A DNA stretch of 64,000 bases, taken from contig NC_054391.1 of NCBI RefSeq assembly GCF_001625195.1, positions 62,001-126,000 of the forward strand, in the 5' to 3' direction. Below the pieces are notes generated by a model. That model had not been told where the DNA came from. It saw only the letters and a list, made by a program, of their open reading frames with translations, and did not search any database. Both the position numbers and the translations under genes were made by a program. Numbering within the stretch: position 1 is the first letter of the stretch; each line of letters opens with the position of its first letter. Of this stretch, positions 22,440-32,505 are shown piece by piece. The DNA is from Drechmeria coniospora. Its lineage: Eukaryota > Ascomycota > Sordariomycetes > Hypocreales > Ophiocordycipitaceae.

Positions 22440-22960
22440 TGGTCGCCGCCGTGCTTGCTCCCATGGCCGCCTTGGTGTTGCTGAGCGGACGCTGCCTTTT
22501 GACGGTCAGTTTTGACGCGCGTCGCGACACCGTGCATGCACTGTACGTGCACGGCGAGGCTACGAGGCACTCGGCGCACGGCACACCTCGCTGCCCCCGG
22601 GCGCCGGTAGAGGTACCGTGCGGTTGGGCGCCGTCCGCACGGAGTGGCAAGGACGAGCAGCCACGGGTCACGGCACACTGCGGCGTACGGAGTGCGGCAA
22701 GTACACCTATATCGGACCCAATGTACATGCACGTGCATGCACTGCCGAGGGGTACTTGGAGGTCTCAGCAGACCGGTTAGATGGGTACGGAGCCGAAGGC
22801 CTCTCGTCCATGGACCAGACGGTTGGCCGTCAAAGCCGTCTCGTCGCCTTTTCCTTGTATTCCATCCAGATGCAGCCATGGACGAGGCGATGCAGCACAG
22901 GCACAACCGCTGCCGTAGCAGCAGGGGGTACATGATGGATTGCCAGGTGCATGTACAGCG
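22440..22960. other. Intergenic stretch, no supported gene
   Basis: Contains repeated short words with gtac (chargeable to the promoter-like 'cggagtacgg' repeats common in this window). No coding sequence is supported. Confidence 0.4.
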
Positions 22961-22974
22961 TGTGCAGCAGTCTG

Positions 22975-23530
22975 AACTCGCCGCAGTGGTTGCAGCAGTC
23001 ACCGGCCTGGCGTCTGGCAGCAGGTAGTTGCAGCAGTCACTGGCCCGGCGCCTGGCAGCAGATACTTGCCGCTGTAACTGGCCTGGCCGTACTGGCAGCA
23101 GTGCTTGCAGCAGTAACTGCTACGTACCTACGGAGTAGTAGCCTGGTCGTTCTGGCAGCAGGTATCTGTACTTGCAGCTGTAACTGGCCTGGTCGCACTG
23201 GCGGCAGTACTTGCGGCTATAACTGGCCTGGTCGTTCTGGCAGCAGTACCAGTACTTGCGGCAGTAACTGGCCTGGTCGCTCTCGCAGCAGCACTGGCAC
23301 CTGTAAATGGCCTGGTCGTACTGGCGGCAGTACTTGCAGCTGTAACTTGCCTGCTCGTACGGGCGCTGTTTACCTGCAGTTATTGCCACTGGTACTTGCA
23401 GCTGTAGCTTGCCTGCAGTCATCGCCGCTCCTACTGGCAGCTACTTGCATGCTGTTATCGTCGCTGGTACTGGCAGCTACTTGCATGCTGTTATCGTCGC
23501 TGGTACTGGCAGTGGCCTGCAGTGCTGTTG
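22975..23530. repeat. Minisatellite with a 39-45 base unit (long open frame artefact)
   Basis: About 13 diverged copies of gtaactggcctggtcg / ctggcagcagtacttgcagc. The unit is a multiple of three, so one plus-strand frame stays open for 232 codons (CNWPGRTGGSTCSCN repeats). There is no signal peptide, domain or start context to support a gene. Confidence 0.8.
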
Positions 23531-23534
23531 CGCT

Positions 23535-24126
23535 GGAGCTGGCAGTCTCTACAGCGGCCACGTGCAATTGTGTCGAGGACAGTAATACTCCGTACTCTGT
23601 ATTCCCCCCTCGTCGTGCAAGTCCTGTTGGCAGGTTTACATGCACTTAAAATACAGAGTAGTATTGCATTAATTGTGCTTGAATTTGCGAGGACTTGCAT
23701 CGTGCTCAAGTGCCCTTATACCCGTTCAGCTGCTGGCCCTCGCGGCACAGCATGACTTGTCCATGATGCAGCAGGCAAGTATCGTCAGCATGAAGCCATA
23801 TTACGGCACAAGCAGAGTGCGGATGCTTGTGCCGAGGTGGAGGGAGTACCTGAACGCAATGTACATGGGCAAGTACAGTCGCGCGAGACTCTGCAGCGTC
23901 ATCCACCCACGGCCACTCCCATGGCGGGGTAATGGTACCTGCGAGACGCGCACGAGGTACCGGCGGAACAGGTACCGAGGATCTCATCGAGGTACCGAGC
24001 ACAGCCACAGGCACCGCCGTGGCCACGGCCGCCTCGTTGGTGCCGAATTACCCCTCCATCATGGCCCAACAAAAGCGGCGGTGCCTCGACGAGCCCCTCT
24101 CGACGGTCACGAGAGCAACGACGGCC

Positions 24127-24161
<35 letters not shown>

Positions 24162-24250
24162 ACAACGTCCACGACGCAGCCTCGCCCCCCCCCCGCGGCC
24201 TCCCTCTGTTGACCATCGATCCCACCGGCAGCGTCGGCGACGAACACGAG
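23535..24250. other. Intergenic stretch upstream of the cytidylyltransferase gene
   Basis: Includes a (gac)n microsatellite around 24128-24162 and CT/C-rich sequence immediately before the ATG at 24256, common in fungal 5' leaders. No gene supported. Confidence 0.45.
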
Positions 24251-24255
24251 CCGCC

Positions 24256-25816
24256 ATGGGCTCCACCAGCAGCGACCTCAAGGCCCCTCGTGGCAAGCCG
24301 GCGCCCTCGCTGCTCGACGGCCGCATCTGGGTCGACGGCTGCTTTGACTTTTTCCATCACGGTGCGCTCGCCTCCCCCGGTCGAGCCGGACGGCCGCTGA
24401 CGGAGCTTCGAGGCAGGCCACGCGGGCGCCATCGTGCAGGCGCGTCAGCTCGGGGACGAGCTCTACGTCGGCGTGCACTCGGACGAGGACATACTGGCCA
24501 ACAAGGGCCCGACGGTGATGAATCTCGAGGAGAGGTATCGATCGATCCCGACGGCGTCTCGTCGCGTCACGTCATGGTGCGGCTGCTGACGGCACCGGCA
24601 CGGCCAGGCTCGCGGCCACCGACGCCTGCCGCTGGGTGACGAGGTCGGTCGGGCACGCACCCTACGTCACGGACCTCGACTACATCACGCACCACGGCTG
24701 CCGGTACGTCGTGCACGGCGACGACATAACGTCCGACAGCGACGGCAACGACTGCTACCGCTTCGTGAAGAGCGCCGGCCGCTTCAAGATGGTCAAGCGC
24801 TCGCCGGGCATCTCGACGACGGACCTCGTCGGCCGCATGCTGCTGTGCACCAAGACGCACCACATGCACTCGCTGCGGGACGTGCTCGCGGGCGACGAGG
24901 GGTCCGGCTCGGGCGAGGAGCGGCGGGCGGCGGGCGAGGCGATGCTCGAGCGCATCCGGCTCTACGCCACGGACGAGACGGCCAAGGCGCCCGGCGTCGA
25001 CGTCTGGTTCTGGACGGCGTCGACGACGGACGGCGACGGCGGCGGCGCCTTTGACCGGCTGCTCGGCGGCATCGGCCCGCGACGGGGCCAGCGTATCGTC
25101 TACGTCGACGGCGGCTACGACCTCTTCTCGAGCGGGCACATTGAGTTTCTGCGTCGCGTCCACGCCGCCGAGGAGGCGCTCGCCCGGGCCGACGGCTGGT
25201 TCGCGGCGGCGGCGACGGAGGCGCGCAAGGCGGGCAACGGCGGCAAGGACTACGGGCCGGCCTTTGTCGTCGCCGGAGTGCACGAGGACGGCGTCATCAA
25301 CGAGTGGAAGGGCGTCAACTACCCCATCATGAACATGCTCGAGCGCGGCCTCTGCGTGCTGCAGTGCAAGGTGGGCAGGCCGACAGGCCGACCCCCCCCC
25401 CCCCCCCCCTCTCCCGTTCCCCACCACCACCCCACCGCCGAGCGCTGACAAAGACGTGCACTCGGCAGTTTGTCGACGCCGTCGTCTTCGGCGCGCCCTT
25501 TGTGCCGACCGGGGCCTACCTCGCGTCGCTGCCCTTTGGAGGCGCGCCGGCGGCCGTCTACCACGGGCCGACGGCCTTTATGCCGCTCACGTACGACCCC
25601 TACACGGCGCCGCGGGCGATGGGCATCTACCGCGAGATCGGCGCGCACCCGTACGCGGGCGTCAACGCGGGCCAGATTGTGCAGCGCATCCTCAAGAGCC
25701 GCGACCTCTACGAGGCGCGGCAGCAGGCCAAGGGCGCCAAGGCGGCGGCCGAATCGGCGTCTCGGGAACGCGAGCTGCTCGAGGAGACGCAGCGGGCCGA
25801 GGAGGCGGCGGCGTGA
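24256..25816 (+). CDS. ECT1: Ethanolamine-phosphate cytidylyltransferase
   Basis: Four exons, 24256-24361, 24417-24534, 24608-25370 and 25469-25816, give 444 residues; phases agree at each junction. The enzyme makes CDP-ethanolamine from CTP and phosphoethanolamine, the rate-limiting step of the CDP-ethanolamine branch of phosphatidylethanolamine synthesis, in the cytosol. It has the two tandem nucleotidyltransferase folds of the family: the N-terminal one with IWVDGCFDFFHHGHAGA (HxGH split by intron 1) and the downstream RSPGISTTDLVGRML (RTxGxSTT-like), and the C-terminal one with IVYVDGGYDLFSSGHIEFL, where the first histidine of HxGH is replaced, as usual in this family. The C-terminus is a charged Ala/Glu/Arg helix. 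Intron 3 contains a tract of about 20 C. Flanks are repeats; no cluster context. Confidence 0.93.
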
Positions 25817-25819
25817 GGG

Positions 25820-26625
25820 GGGCCTTCTTTTTCGTGCAGGTACGGCGACGACGCCACCGCGCCCGGATACGAAGACGGACGAATCGACGGCGGCGACGGA
25901 CGACGGCACCTCGACGGCGGCGACTCTGCGCACGCGTGCTCCTCGACGGCGGCAGAGGGTGGCCCGGCGAGGCGACGGGTGACGCTGCGGCGGAGGCGGC
26001 TATCGACGGCACGATTCAATTCCGCCCCCCCTCGCGCCGGCGGGATCCGTCGGGCCTCGGCGCGAACGAGCGTGCAGTGTGCGTGCTGTGCCGTACAAGT
26101 ACTTGTATCGGTAGGTCTACCGTCCTTGTACAGCAGGGCGTACAGCATTGTCCTTGTAGATGCAATGGTGCACTGGCACAGAGGAATCAGGAGTACTGTA
26201 GCTGCATCGCTGCACGGCGTGCTGTACGGAGTGCTTGTCGGTGTGCAGAGTACGGAGTCTGCGCTCGGCGGTGTCAGTCACGGAGCACAGGGCGCAGAGT
26301 ACATGTACCGCCATTCCGACACGTACATGCCAGTACCTGCGCAGGGCGGCACCGCGCCGTCGTCTGCACCGTACCTCGGCCGTAGCCTGTACGTCGAGGA
26401 CGGCGTCCAAGCCAAAACAGCATGTACCGGAACATCGGCAACGGCACAGCGCGCGACACGGGGCGTTGCAGGGCGTCGCAGCACGTCACAGGGCGTCGCA
26501 GGTCCAGGTCCATGGCCGTGTCCGCACGCCTTGACGGGCCGTCGCAGAGGTAGGTGTAGGCAGTGCTTGTGCGTGCCGGTAATCGTACTCTGTACCGCGC
26601 GTGCAATGCAGGGGCACTCTGTGAC
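25820..26625. other. Intergenic stretch, no supported gene
   Basis: Rich in gtac-containing words (gtacggagt, agtacttgta, tgtaccg) that occur throughout the intergenic DNA of this window. No coding sequence supported. Confidence 0.45.
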
Positions 26626-26865
26626 GTAGGTACGCTGTAACGTAGGTGTGGTGTGCTGTAACGTAGGTGCGCTGTAATGTAGGTGTGCTGTAATGTAGGT
26701 GTGCTGTAATGTTCGTGTGCTGTAATGTACGTGTGCTGTAATGTGCGTGTGCTGTAATATAATTACGTGTGCTGTAATATAATTACGTGTGCTGTAATAT
26801 ACGTGTGCTGTAATGTACGTGTGCTGTAATGTGCGTGTGCTGTAATATACGTGTGCTGTGTCCGC
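26626..26865. repeat. 16-base minisatellite
   Basis: About 14 units of gtgctgtaatgtacgt, with substitutions at three positions (ac/gc/ag/tc) and two units extended by ataatt. Minus-strand frames through it read YYSTRTLQHTYITAH, a repeat artefact. Confidence 0.92.
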
Positions 26866-26869
26866 TCCG

Positions 26870-28080
26870 TACCTAGCACTGTGTATCGTCATGGAATCTA
26901 GGTGTCCTCTGTGCCGTGCCCGTCATCTAGTTGTACTCTGTACCGTACGTGTACTTGATGTAGGTGTCATCGTTACTGTACTCTACAGCACTCTACTCTG
27001 TGCCGTACGTCTAGGTGCCCTCCGCACTGTACGCCCGATTCACTACAGCGCTCTCCTCCACGCACCGACCGTCGAGCATTTTTCCCTTCCTTCTTCCACC
27101 TCGCCACGCTCGCAAAAATCGTCGACGACAAACCCGAGACACCTTGGACGCCCACGGCCAGCCCGCCAACGTCCGAGACCCGACGTCCATCAATCATTCC
27201 ATCCTCGGCATCATCCGAACCCCGTCGCCGCTCGCTGCCGTGCGGGCGGGGGGGGGGAGGAGCACGCAGGCCGTCGAGCGCCCCCTCCCTGCGTGCCTTG
27301 CTGCCTGGTTCTTGGCGCCCTCGGGCCTCTACTTTGTCCGGTGCCGGTGCGTGCTGCGCCTCGGGTACAGGTACGTCCTGCGCAAACGCCGACGCCTGCC
27401 GCGCTCGTCGAGATGCCCGCCCGTGCTGGGGCGCAGGTACCTGTGCAGTCGCGCTAACGGCACCCAGGTCCAGGCGCTCGCCGACTCGCGTACCTCGTCA
27501 AAAGGTTAACGCTGCGTCCTTGGCCCTGCGGCAGGCGTCGGTGCCCCCGTCCTGGCGATCGTCGCTACCGAGAATCGAACCCTCCCACCCCCGTGGCATC
27601 CCCCGTGGCATCCCCCGTGGCATCGCCTGGCGTTCGCCCCCCCCCCCCGAGGTCACCTGCTCCCGCTAATGGCCCTCGAGCAATCCCCACCGCGACGCGC
27701 CGGCGGAACCCCCTGCGGCTGGCCGTCGTGCCCTCGGCCGCCTGTACCCTGCCGGTAGCTGTACGGGCGCACGTGACGCGACCAGGTCGAGGTACGAGAA
27801 GCCGGTTCCGCACTGCGCCTCGGCGCCAGCACGACGAGGGAACTTGAGGGCACTTGTGCGAGCTTGTGCGAGCTTGTGCGAGCTTGTGCGCACGGCCATG
27901 TTCCGCACGCCGTGCTCGCAGGTACAGGTACCGCCCGCCGACCGCCGCCAAGTACCTGTACGCCGATGACACCACCGGCTGCTTGCGCCCGCCGACTCGA
28001 CATTTTTCAGAGAGGGCGCGACGCCCCTTGTCATTACAGGGCCTGCCTGCCTGCGCCGCGCTGCTCGCCCGCCCGCCTCC
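26870..28080. other. Intergenic stretch upstream of the aminotransferase
   Basis: No gene supported. It contains three tandem ccccgtggcatc units near 27590-27625, four tandem tgtgcgagct units near 27855-27890 and several C runs. Confidence 0.45.
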
Positions 28081-28378
28081 GATGCCGCCGGCGCGGCGCT
28101 CGCCTACTAAAAACGTCTTGCCGTCTCCCCCTTCGGCTCCCCCGGCGCCCTCCCTGCGTGCCCTTCTCGACGCCAAACCTCGCCTCCGTCCCCTCGTCCC
28201 TCGTCCGCACGCCGCCGCCGCCCGAGTCGCCCGACCGTCCCGCCCGAGAGAGACGACGCACGACGCACGCCGCCGAAGCCTCGCCCGCGATCCCTCGCCT
28301 CCGATCCCTCGCCTCCGATCCCTCGCCTCCGATCCCTCGCCTCCGACCCCCCCCCCCTCCGATCCCTCGCCCCCCGCC

Positions 28379-29681
28379 ATGACGCCCTCCGCCGTCCCCT
28401 CCCAGGACGTCAACCTCACGGCCGCCGCCGTCCAGCGCAAGGAGGCGACGGTGCCTACGACGCCCAACGGCACCCACGAGGCCGAGCCCCTCGACGCCTC
28501 CAAGCTCACCTACACCTTCGCCGCCGAGCCCCGGCCCGTGCCCCTCGAGGCCGTCGCCAACGCCGGCGATGAGACCGTCGCCACCGACCACATGGTCACG
28601 GCCGTCTGGCGGCAGGCCCAGGGTTGGTCGGCGCCCGAGCTCAAGCCCTACGGCCCCCTGAGCCTCATGCCGACGGCCTCGTGCCTCCACTACGCGACCG
28701 AGTGCTTCGAAGGCCTCAAGGTCTTCCGTGGCTTCGACGGCAAGCTCCGCGTCTTCCGGCCCGACCGCAACGCCGCCCGCATGCGCATGTCCGCCGGCCG
28801 CATCTCCCTGCCCCTCTTCGAGCCGGCCGAGCTCGAGAAGCTCATGGTCGCCCTCCTCGCCGTCGACGGCCCCCGCTGGCTGCCCCGCGACCGGCCCGGC
28901 GAGTTCCTCTACGTCCGCCCGACCCTCATCGGCACCCAGTCCCAGCTCGGCGTCCAGGCGCCCAGGGAGGCCATGCTCTACATCATCGTCACCTTCATGC
29001 CGCGCATGGACGCCCCGCCCGACGGCATGCGCCTCCACACGAGCCCCGAGGACATGGTCCGCGCCTGGGTCGGCGGCTTCGGCTACGCCAAGGTCGGCGC
29101 CAACTACGGCCCCTCCCTCATGGCCACCCAGGACGCCCGTCGCCGCGGCTTCCACCAGATCCTCTGGCTCTACGGCGAGCAGGCCGAGTGCACCGAGGCC
29201 GGCGCGAGCAACTTCTTCGTCGTCTGGAGGCGCAAGTCCGACGGCAGGACCGAGCTCGTCACGGCGCCACTCGACGACAAGCTCATCCTCGACGGCGTCA
29301 CCCGCCGCTCCTGCATCGAGGTCGCCCGCGAGCGCCTCGCCGGCGACGTCGTCGTGACGGAGCGCAAGTACACCATCGCCGAGCTCGTCGAGGCCGACAA
29401 GGAGGGCCGCCTCCTCGAGGCCTTTGCCGCCGGCACCGCCGTGAGTCTCCCCCTCCGCAGATCCCCCTGCCCTCGGCCCTCGCTGACGCCCCGGCCCGCA
29501 GTACTTTGTCTGTCCCGTCTCGTGCATCCACCACCGCGGCCAGGACATCACAATTGCCATGGGCTCCGAGGGCAAGGGCGGCCCCGTCACCTCCAAGATC
29601 AAGGGCATCCTCGGCGACATCATGTACGGCCGCGAGCAGCACCCGTGGGGCGTCGTCATCCCCGAAAAGGAGTCCCCCTAG
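28379..29681 (+). CDS. Branched-chain amino acid aminotransferase
   Basis: Two exons, 28379-29440 and 29502-29681, with intron donor GTGAGT and acceptor CAG, give 413 residues. The enzyme transfers the amino group between leucine, isoleucine or valine and 2-oxoglutarate, the last step of their synthesis and first of their breakdown. It shows the fold-type IV aminotransferase signatures: LHYATECFEGLKVFRG, FRPDRNAARM, FLYVRPTLIGT, the PLP lysine in YAKVGANYGPS, EAGASNFFVVW and LDGVTRRSC, with a C-terminal exon YFVCPVSCIHHRGQDI. The chosen ATG sits directly before the conserved region and gives a typical cytosolic length. The frame stays open for 99 more codons to an ATG at 28082, with an Arg/Pro/Ser-rich, acid-poor stretch that could act as a mitochondrial presequence (see findings). 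Confidence 0.92.
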
Positions 29682-29689
29682 GCATGTCC

Positions 29690-29835
29690 CCCGAGGCGTG
29701 TCCCCCGAGGCCAGTCTCCCGAGGCCAGCCTCCCGAAGCGTGTCCCGAGGCCTGTCTCCCGAGGCCAGTCTCCCGAAGCGTGTCCCGAGGCCTGTCCCGA
29801 GGCCTGTCCCGTGGCCTGTCCCGTGGCCTGTCCCT
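29690..29835. repeat. Short array with cccgaggcctgtc units
   Basis: About ten units of 10-20 bases (tgtcccgaggcc, agtctcccgaag) start within ten bases of the aminotransferase stop codon, so they are probably transcribed in its 3' UTR. Confidence 0.85.
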
Positions 29836-29894
29836 TTGACTTTTCGCAATCCATCGTAGACTGCTTGCGCCATCATGGCCGGCGTTGGGCGAAC

Positions 29895-30046
29895 AACCTG
29901 GCTTTCTGCCGACACCCTGGCTTTCTGCCGACACCCTGGCTTTCTGCCGACACCCTGGCTTTCTGCAGACAACCTGGCTTTCGGCAGACAACCTGGCTTT
30001 CTGCAGACAACCTGGCCTTCTGCCGACAACCTGGCTTTCTGCGCCG
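29895..30046. repeat. 19-base minisatellite
   Basis: Eight tandem copies of aacctggctttctgccgac, most with one or two substitutions (gac/agac, aac/acc). Confidence 0.95.
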
Positions 30047-30150
30047 TCGCGTGGCGCCGTGACGATAGAGGCATGGGCAATCAAGAGTACCGTTCACGCA
30101 GATCCGCCTCGTCGCTCTCGTAGTCGCTTCATCCTGCATCGAGCCCATGT

Positions 30151-30295
30151 CGGCCAACGTCGTGTATTTTCTTCCGTGCCGGCCAACGTCGTACATCTTC
30201 TTCCGTGCCGGCCAACGTCGTACATCTTCTTCCCTGCCGGCCAACGTCGTACATCTTCTTCCGTGCCGGCCAACGTCGTACATCTTCTTCCGTGC
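30151..30295. repeat. 29-base minisatellite at the 3' end of the decarboxylase gene
   Basis: Five tandem 29-base copies starting cggccaacgtcgtacatc, nearly identical. The array ends about ten bases from the stop codon at 30306, so it lies in the 3' UTR or terminator region. Confidence 0.95.
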
Positions 30296-30305
30296 CGCCG
30301 CCTCG

Positions 30306-31022
30306 TCATCCGCCTGCTTCCTTGGCCGCGAGACCGAGCTTGGCCTCGGCGACGGCCACAATCGTCTCCCACCCGACCATGGCCCCCTCGCCGACGTCGT
30401 TGCACGCGAGCCTCTTGGACACGGGCCGCAGCACCTCGACCCAGCCGCCCTCGCCGCCCCAGTCCTCCTCGAGCGTCCGCAGCTGCTGGCCCGTCACGGG
30501 GTTCCTGTACATGGCCGTGTTCATGGCCGCCGCCACGACAATCTTCTTCCTCCTGCCGTCGACCGACCCGTCGACGTCCCACGCGCGCACAATCGACAGC
30601 AGCAGCGAGTCGCAGAGCCCCGCCACCATCTTCGCCATGGTGTTGGCGCTCAGCGGGCAGATCATCATGACGTCGGCCCACCGCCGCATCTCAATGTGCA
30701 GGATGGCCGCGCCCCTCGTCCACGGCCGCGTCCACTCGGCGGCGTCCGTGTACACGCCGTCGACGTTGGCCATGCCGCGGATCGAGGCGAGCGTCGGCTG
30801 CTCCGGCGACTGGCCGCCGAGAAAGTGCTCGGCCGAGCGTGTCAGCACCAGTCGGATCGAGAGATTCTCGTGCCGCCCGAGGCCCTCGATGATCTGCACA
30901 ATCTTGATCGTCGCCACCGAGCCCGAGGCTGCGAGCAGCAGATGGGCCTTGCCGTCGGAGCGAGCGAGCGAGACCTCGTCCGCCGCGCTCGTCTGGCCGC
31001 CGTCCGCCTGCGTGCCCGGCAT
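30306..31022 (-). CDS. Phosphopantothenoylcysteine decarboxylase (HAL3/CoaC family)
   Basis: A single exon of 238 residues. The FMN-dependent enzyme decarboxylates 4'-phosphopantothenoylcysteine to 4'-phosphopantetheine in coenzyme A synthesis. Seen: the flavin-binding start HLLLAASGSVATIKI, the catalytic histidine in ILHIEMRRWADV, CPLSANTMAKMVAGLCDSLL, the substrate-clamping AAAMNTAMYRNP (the PxMNxxM motif with Ala for the usual Pro), and the flap cysteine in LACNDVGEGAM. The start at 31022 was chosen because the upstream open frame (to 31298) has no conservation pattern, and this ATG gives the family's usual length. In yeast, Hal3-type paralogues also inhibit phosphatase Ppz1, through an acidic C-terminus that is absent here, so a purely enzymatic role is likely. 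Confidence 0.9.
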   Translation of the reverse strand: MPGTQADGGQTSAADEVSLARSDGKAHLLLAASGSVATIKIVQIIEGLGRHENLSIRLVLTRSAEHFLGGQSPEQPTLASIRGMANVDGVYTDAAEWTRPWTRGAAILHIEMRRWADVMMICPLSANTMAKMVAGLCDSLLLSIVRAWDVDGSVDGRRKKIVVAAAMNTAMYRNPVTGQQLRTLEEDWGGEGGWVEVLRPVSKRLACNDVGEGAMVGWETIVAVAEAKLGLAAKEAGG

Positions 31023-31429
31023 CGTCGAGCCGGTCGTCGCTCTCGTGCCTTGCAATGATCCTTGGTGAGTGCTCCGTGACGATGCGAGGGCCTGCGTGTG
31101 TGCTCGCTGGCGATGGAGAGAGAATGGATGAAAGATGAAGATTGATTCTCCCGCCACCCTCGACCTGTTGGGAGCCAACTTGCCAAACCGTGAGCCGCCA
31201 CCGTCAGGCACAATGGTTTCGCCGTCCGCCGTCCAACGGTCACGTGGCCAATGTCGCCATCGCCAACCACGTGCCTGCTGTCGGCCTCGTCGGTCCATCT
31301 AGCCAGCGAGCGTCGTGCCACCGTCGACGACAAACCTCGGGCCGCTGCCTGCTTTTCCGTGTCGTGCTTTTCCGTGTCGTGCTTTTCCGTGTCGGCAGGC
31401 GACGATGCTGGGATTCACGAGCCATCTTG

Positions 31430-32400
31430 CAGTCGAAACGGTATGCAACGTCACCGACAATGTTGCCTTGATCTCGAGACTCCCTCTCGCCAGCGTCCTG
31501 GCACAATCACAACCATCGACGATGACGACCTCGGGCGGCCTGCTTTCGAGGCCAACAGCCTTGTGAAGCTGGAATCACGAGCCATCTTGCCGGCTACACA
31601 GTACGCACTGCGAGATAAGAAGTTGTTGCCTTGATCTCGAGACGCCAACTCGCCAGCGTCGTACCAAAACCATCGACACGATAACCTCGGCCGCGGCGTA
31701 CTTTTCCAGGCCAACAGGCGTACGAAGCGGGAATGACGAGCCGTTTTGTTGGCCACACGGCACGCAATATGGGGAACAAGGTGCCTTGATCTCGAGACGC
31801 CATCTTGCCAGTATCGTACCACGATTATCGACAACGGCGTCCGACCGTGGCATACATTTCCAGGCCAACAGGCTACCGAGTCGGAATCACGAGCCATTTT
31901 GATCTCGAGACTCCAACTCGCCAGCATCGTAACGCAACTATCGATACGACAACGTCAGGCCGCAGCGTACTTTTCTAGGCCAACAGGCATGTGGGAATTA
32001 CAAGCCGTATTGCTGGCAACACGGCACGCAATATTGGGAGCAAGTTGCCTTGATCTCGAGATGCCATCTTGCCAATGTCGTACCAAGACCATCGACGACG
32101 GCGTCATATCGCAGCAAATCGCAGCGTACCTTTCCAGGCCAACAGGTTTGCCAAGCTGGAATGACGAGCCGTTTTGCTAGCCACACGATACGCACTGCCG
32201 GGGAGCAAGTTGCCTTGATCTCGAGACGCCATCTTTCCAGTGTCGTACCACGATTATCGACAACGGCGTCCGACCACGGCATACATTTCCAGGCCAACAG
32301 GCTACCGAGCGGGAATCACGAGCCTTTCTGCAGGCCAAACGGCTGCCATGTGAGGGACAGGTTGCCTTCATCTCGAAACTCTATTCTCTACTTCCAGGCC
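31430..32400. repeat. Degenerate tandem array, unit about 110-185 bases
   Basis: Seven copies centred on ttgatctcgagacgcc (near 31468, 31631, 31784, 31899, 32047, 32213 and a decayed one near 32365). Each is followed by gccagtgtcgtaccacgatt, tatcgacaacggcgtc, ttccaggccaacaggc, gggaatcacgagccattttg and ggcacgcaatatggggag. Copy 4 is internally deleted. The periodic ORFs on the minus strand (MASRDQGT, LACWPGKV) are by-products. The array ends about 100 bases from the 3' end of the enterotoxin-like gene. Confidence 0.9.
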
Positions 32401-32505
32401 GCCCGAGCATGACGAGCTGTTCTGCCGGCGGAATGGAATCCAAGCGTCAGAAATCATGCCCGAGGAATCACGTCGTCTCCCGTGTCGTCGTCCATCTCCT
32501 GTCCG

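Noticed and set aside
22951..23649. A 232-codon open frame with WPGR repeats
   Set aside because: It is created by a minisatellite whose unit is a multiple of three; no signal peptide, domain or start context.
27545..27600. tRNA-like word aatcgaaccctc (minus strand ggttcgatt)
   Set aside because: The T-arm stem does not pair and no A box or cloverleaf can be formed upstream.
31023..31298. N-terminal extension of the decarboxylase to 31298
   Set aside because: The added 92 residues have no family resemblance, and the ATG at 31022 gives the usual length.
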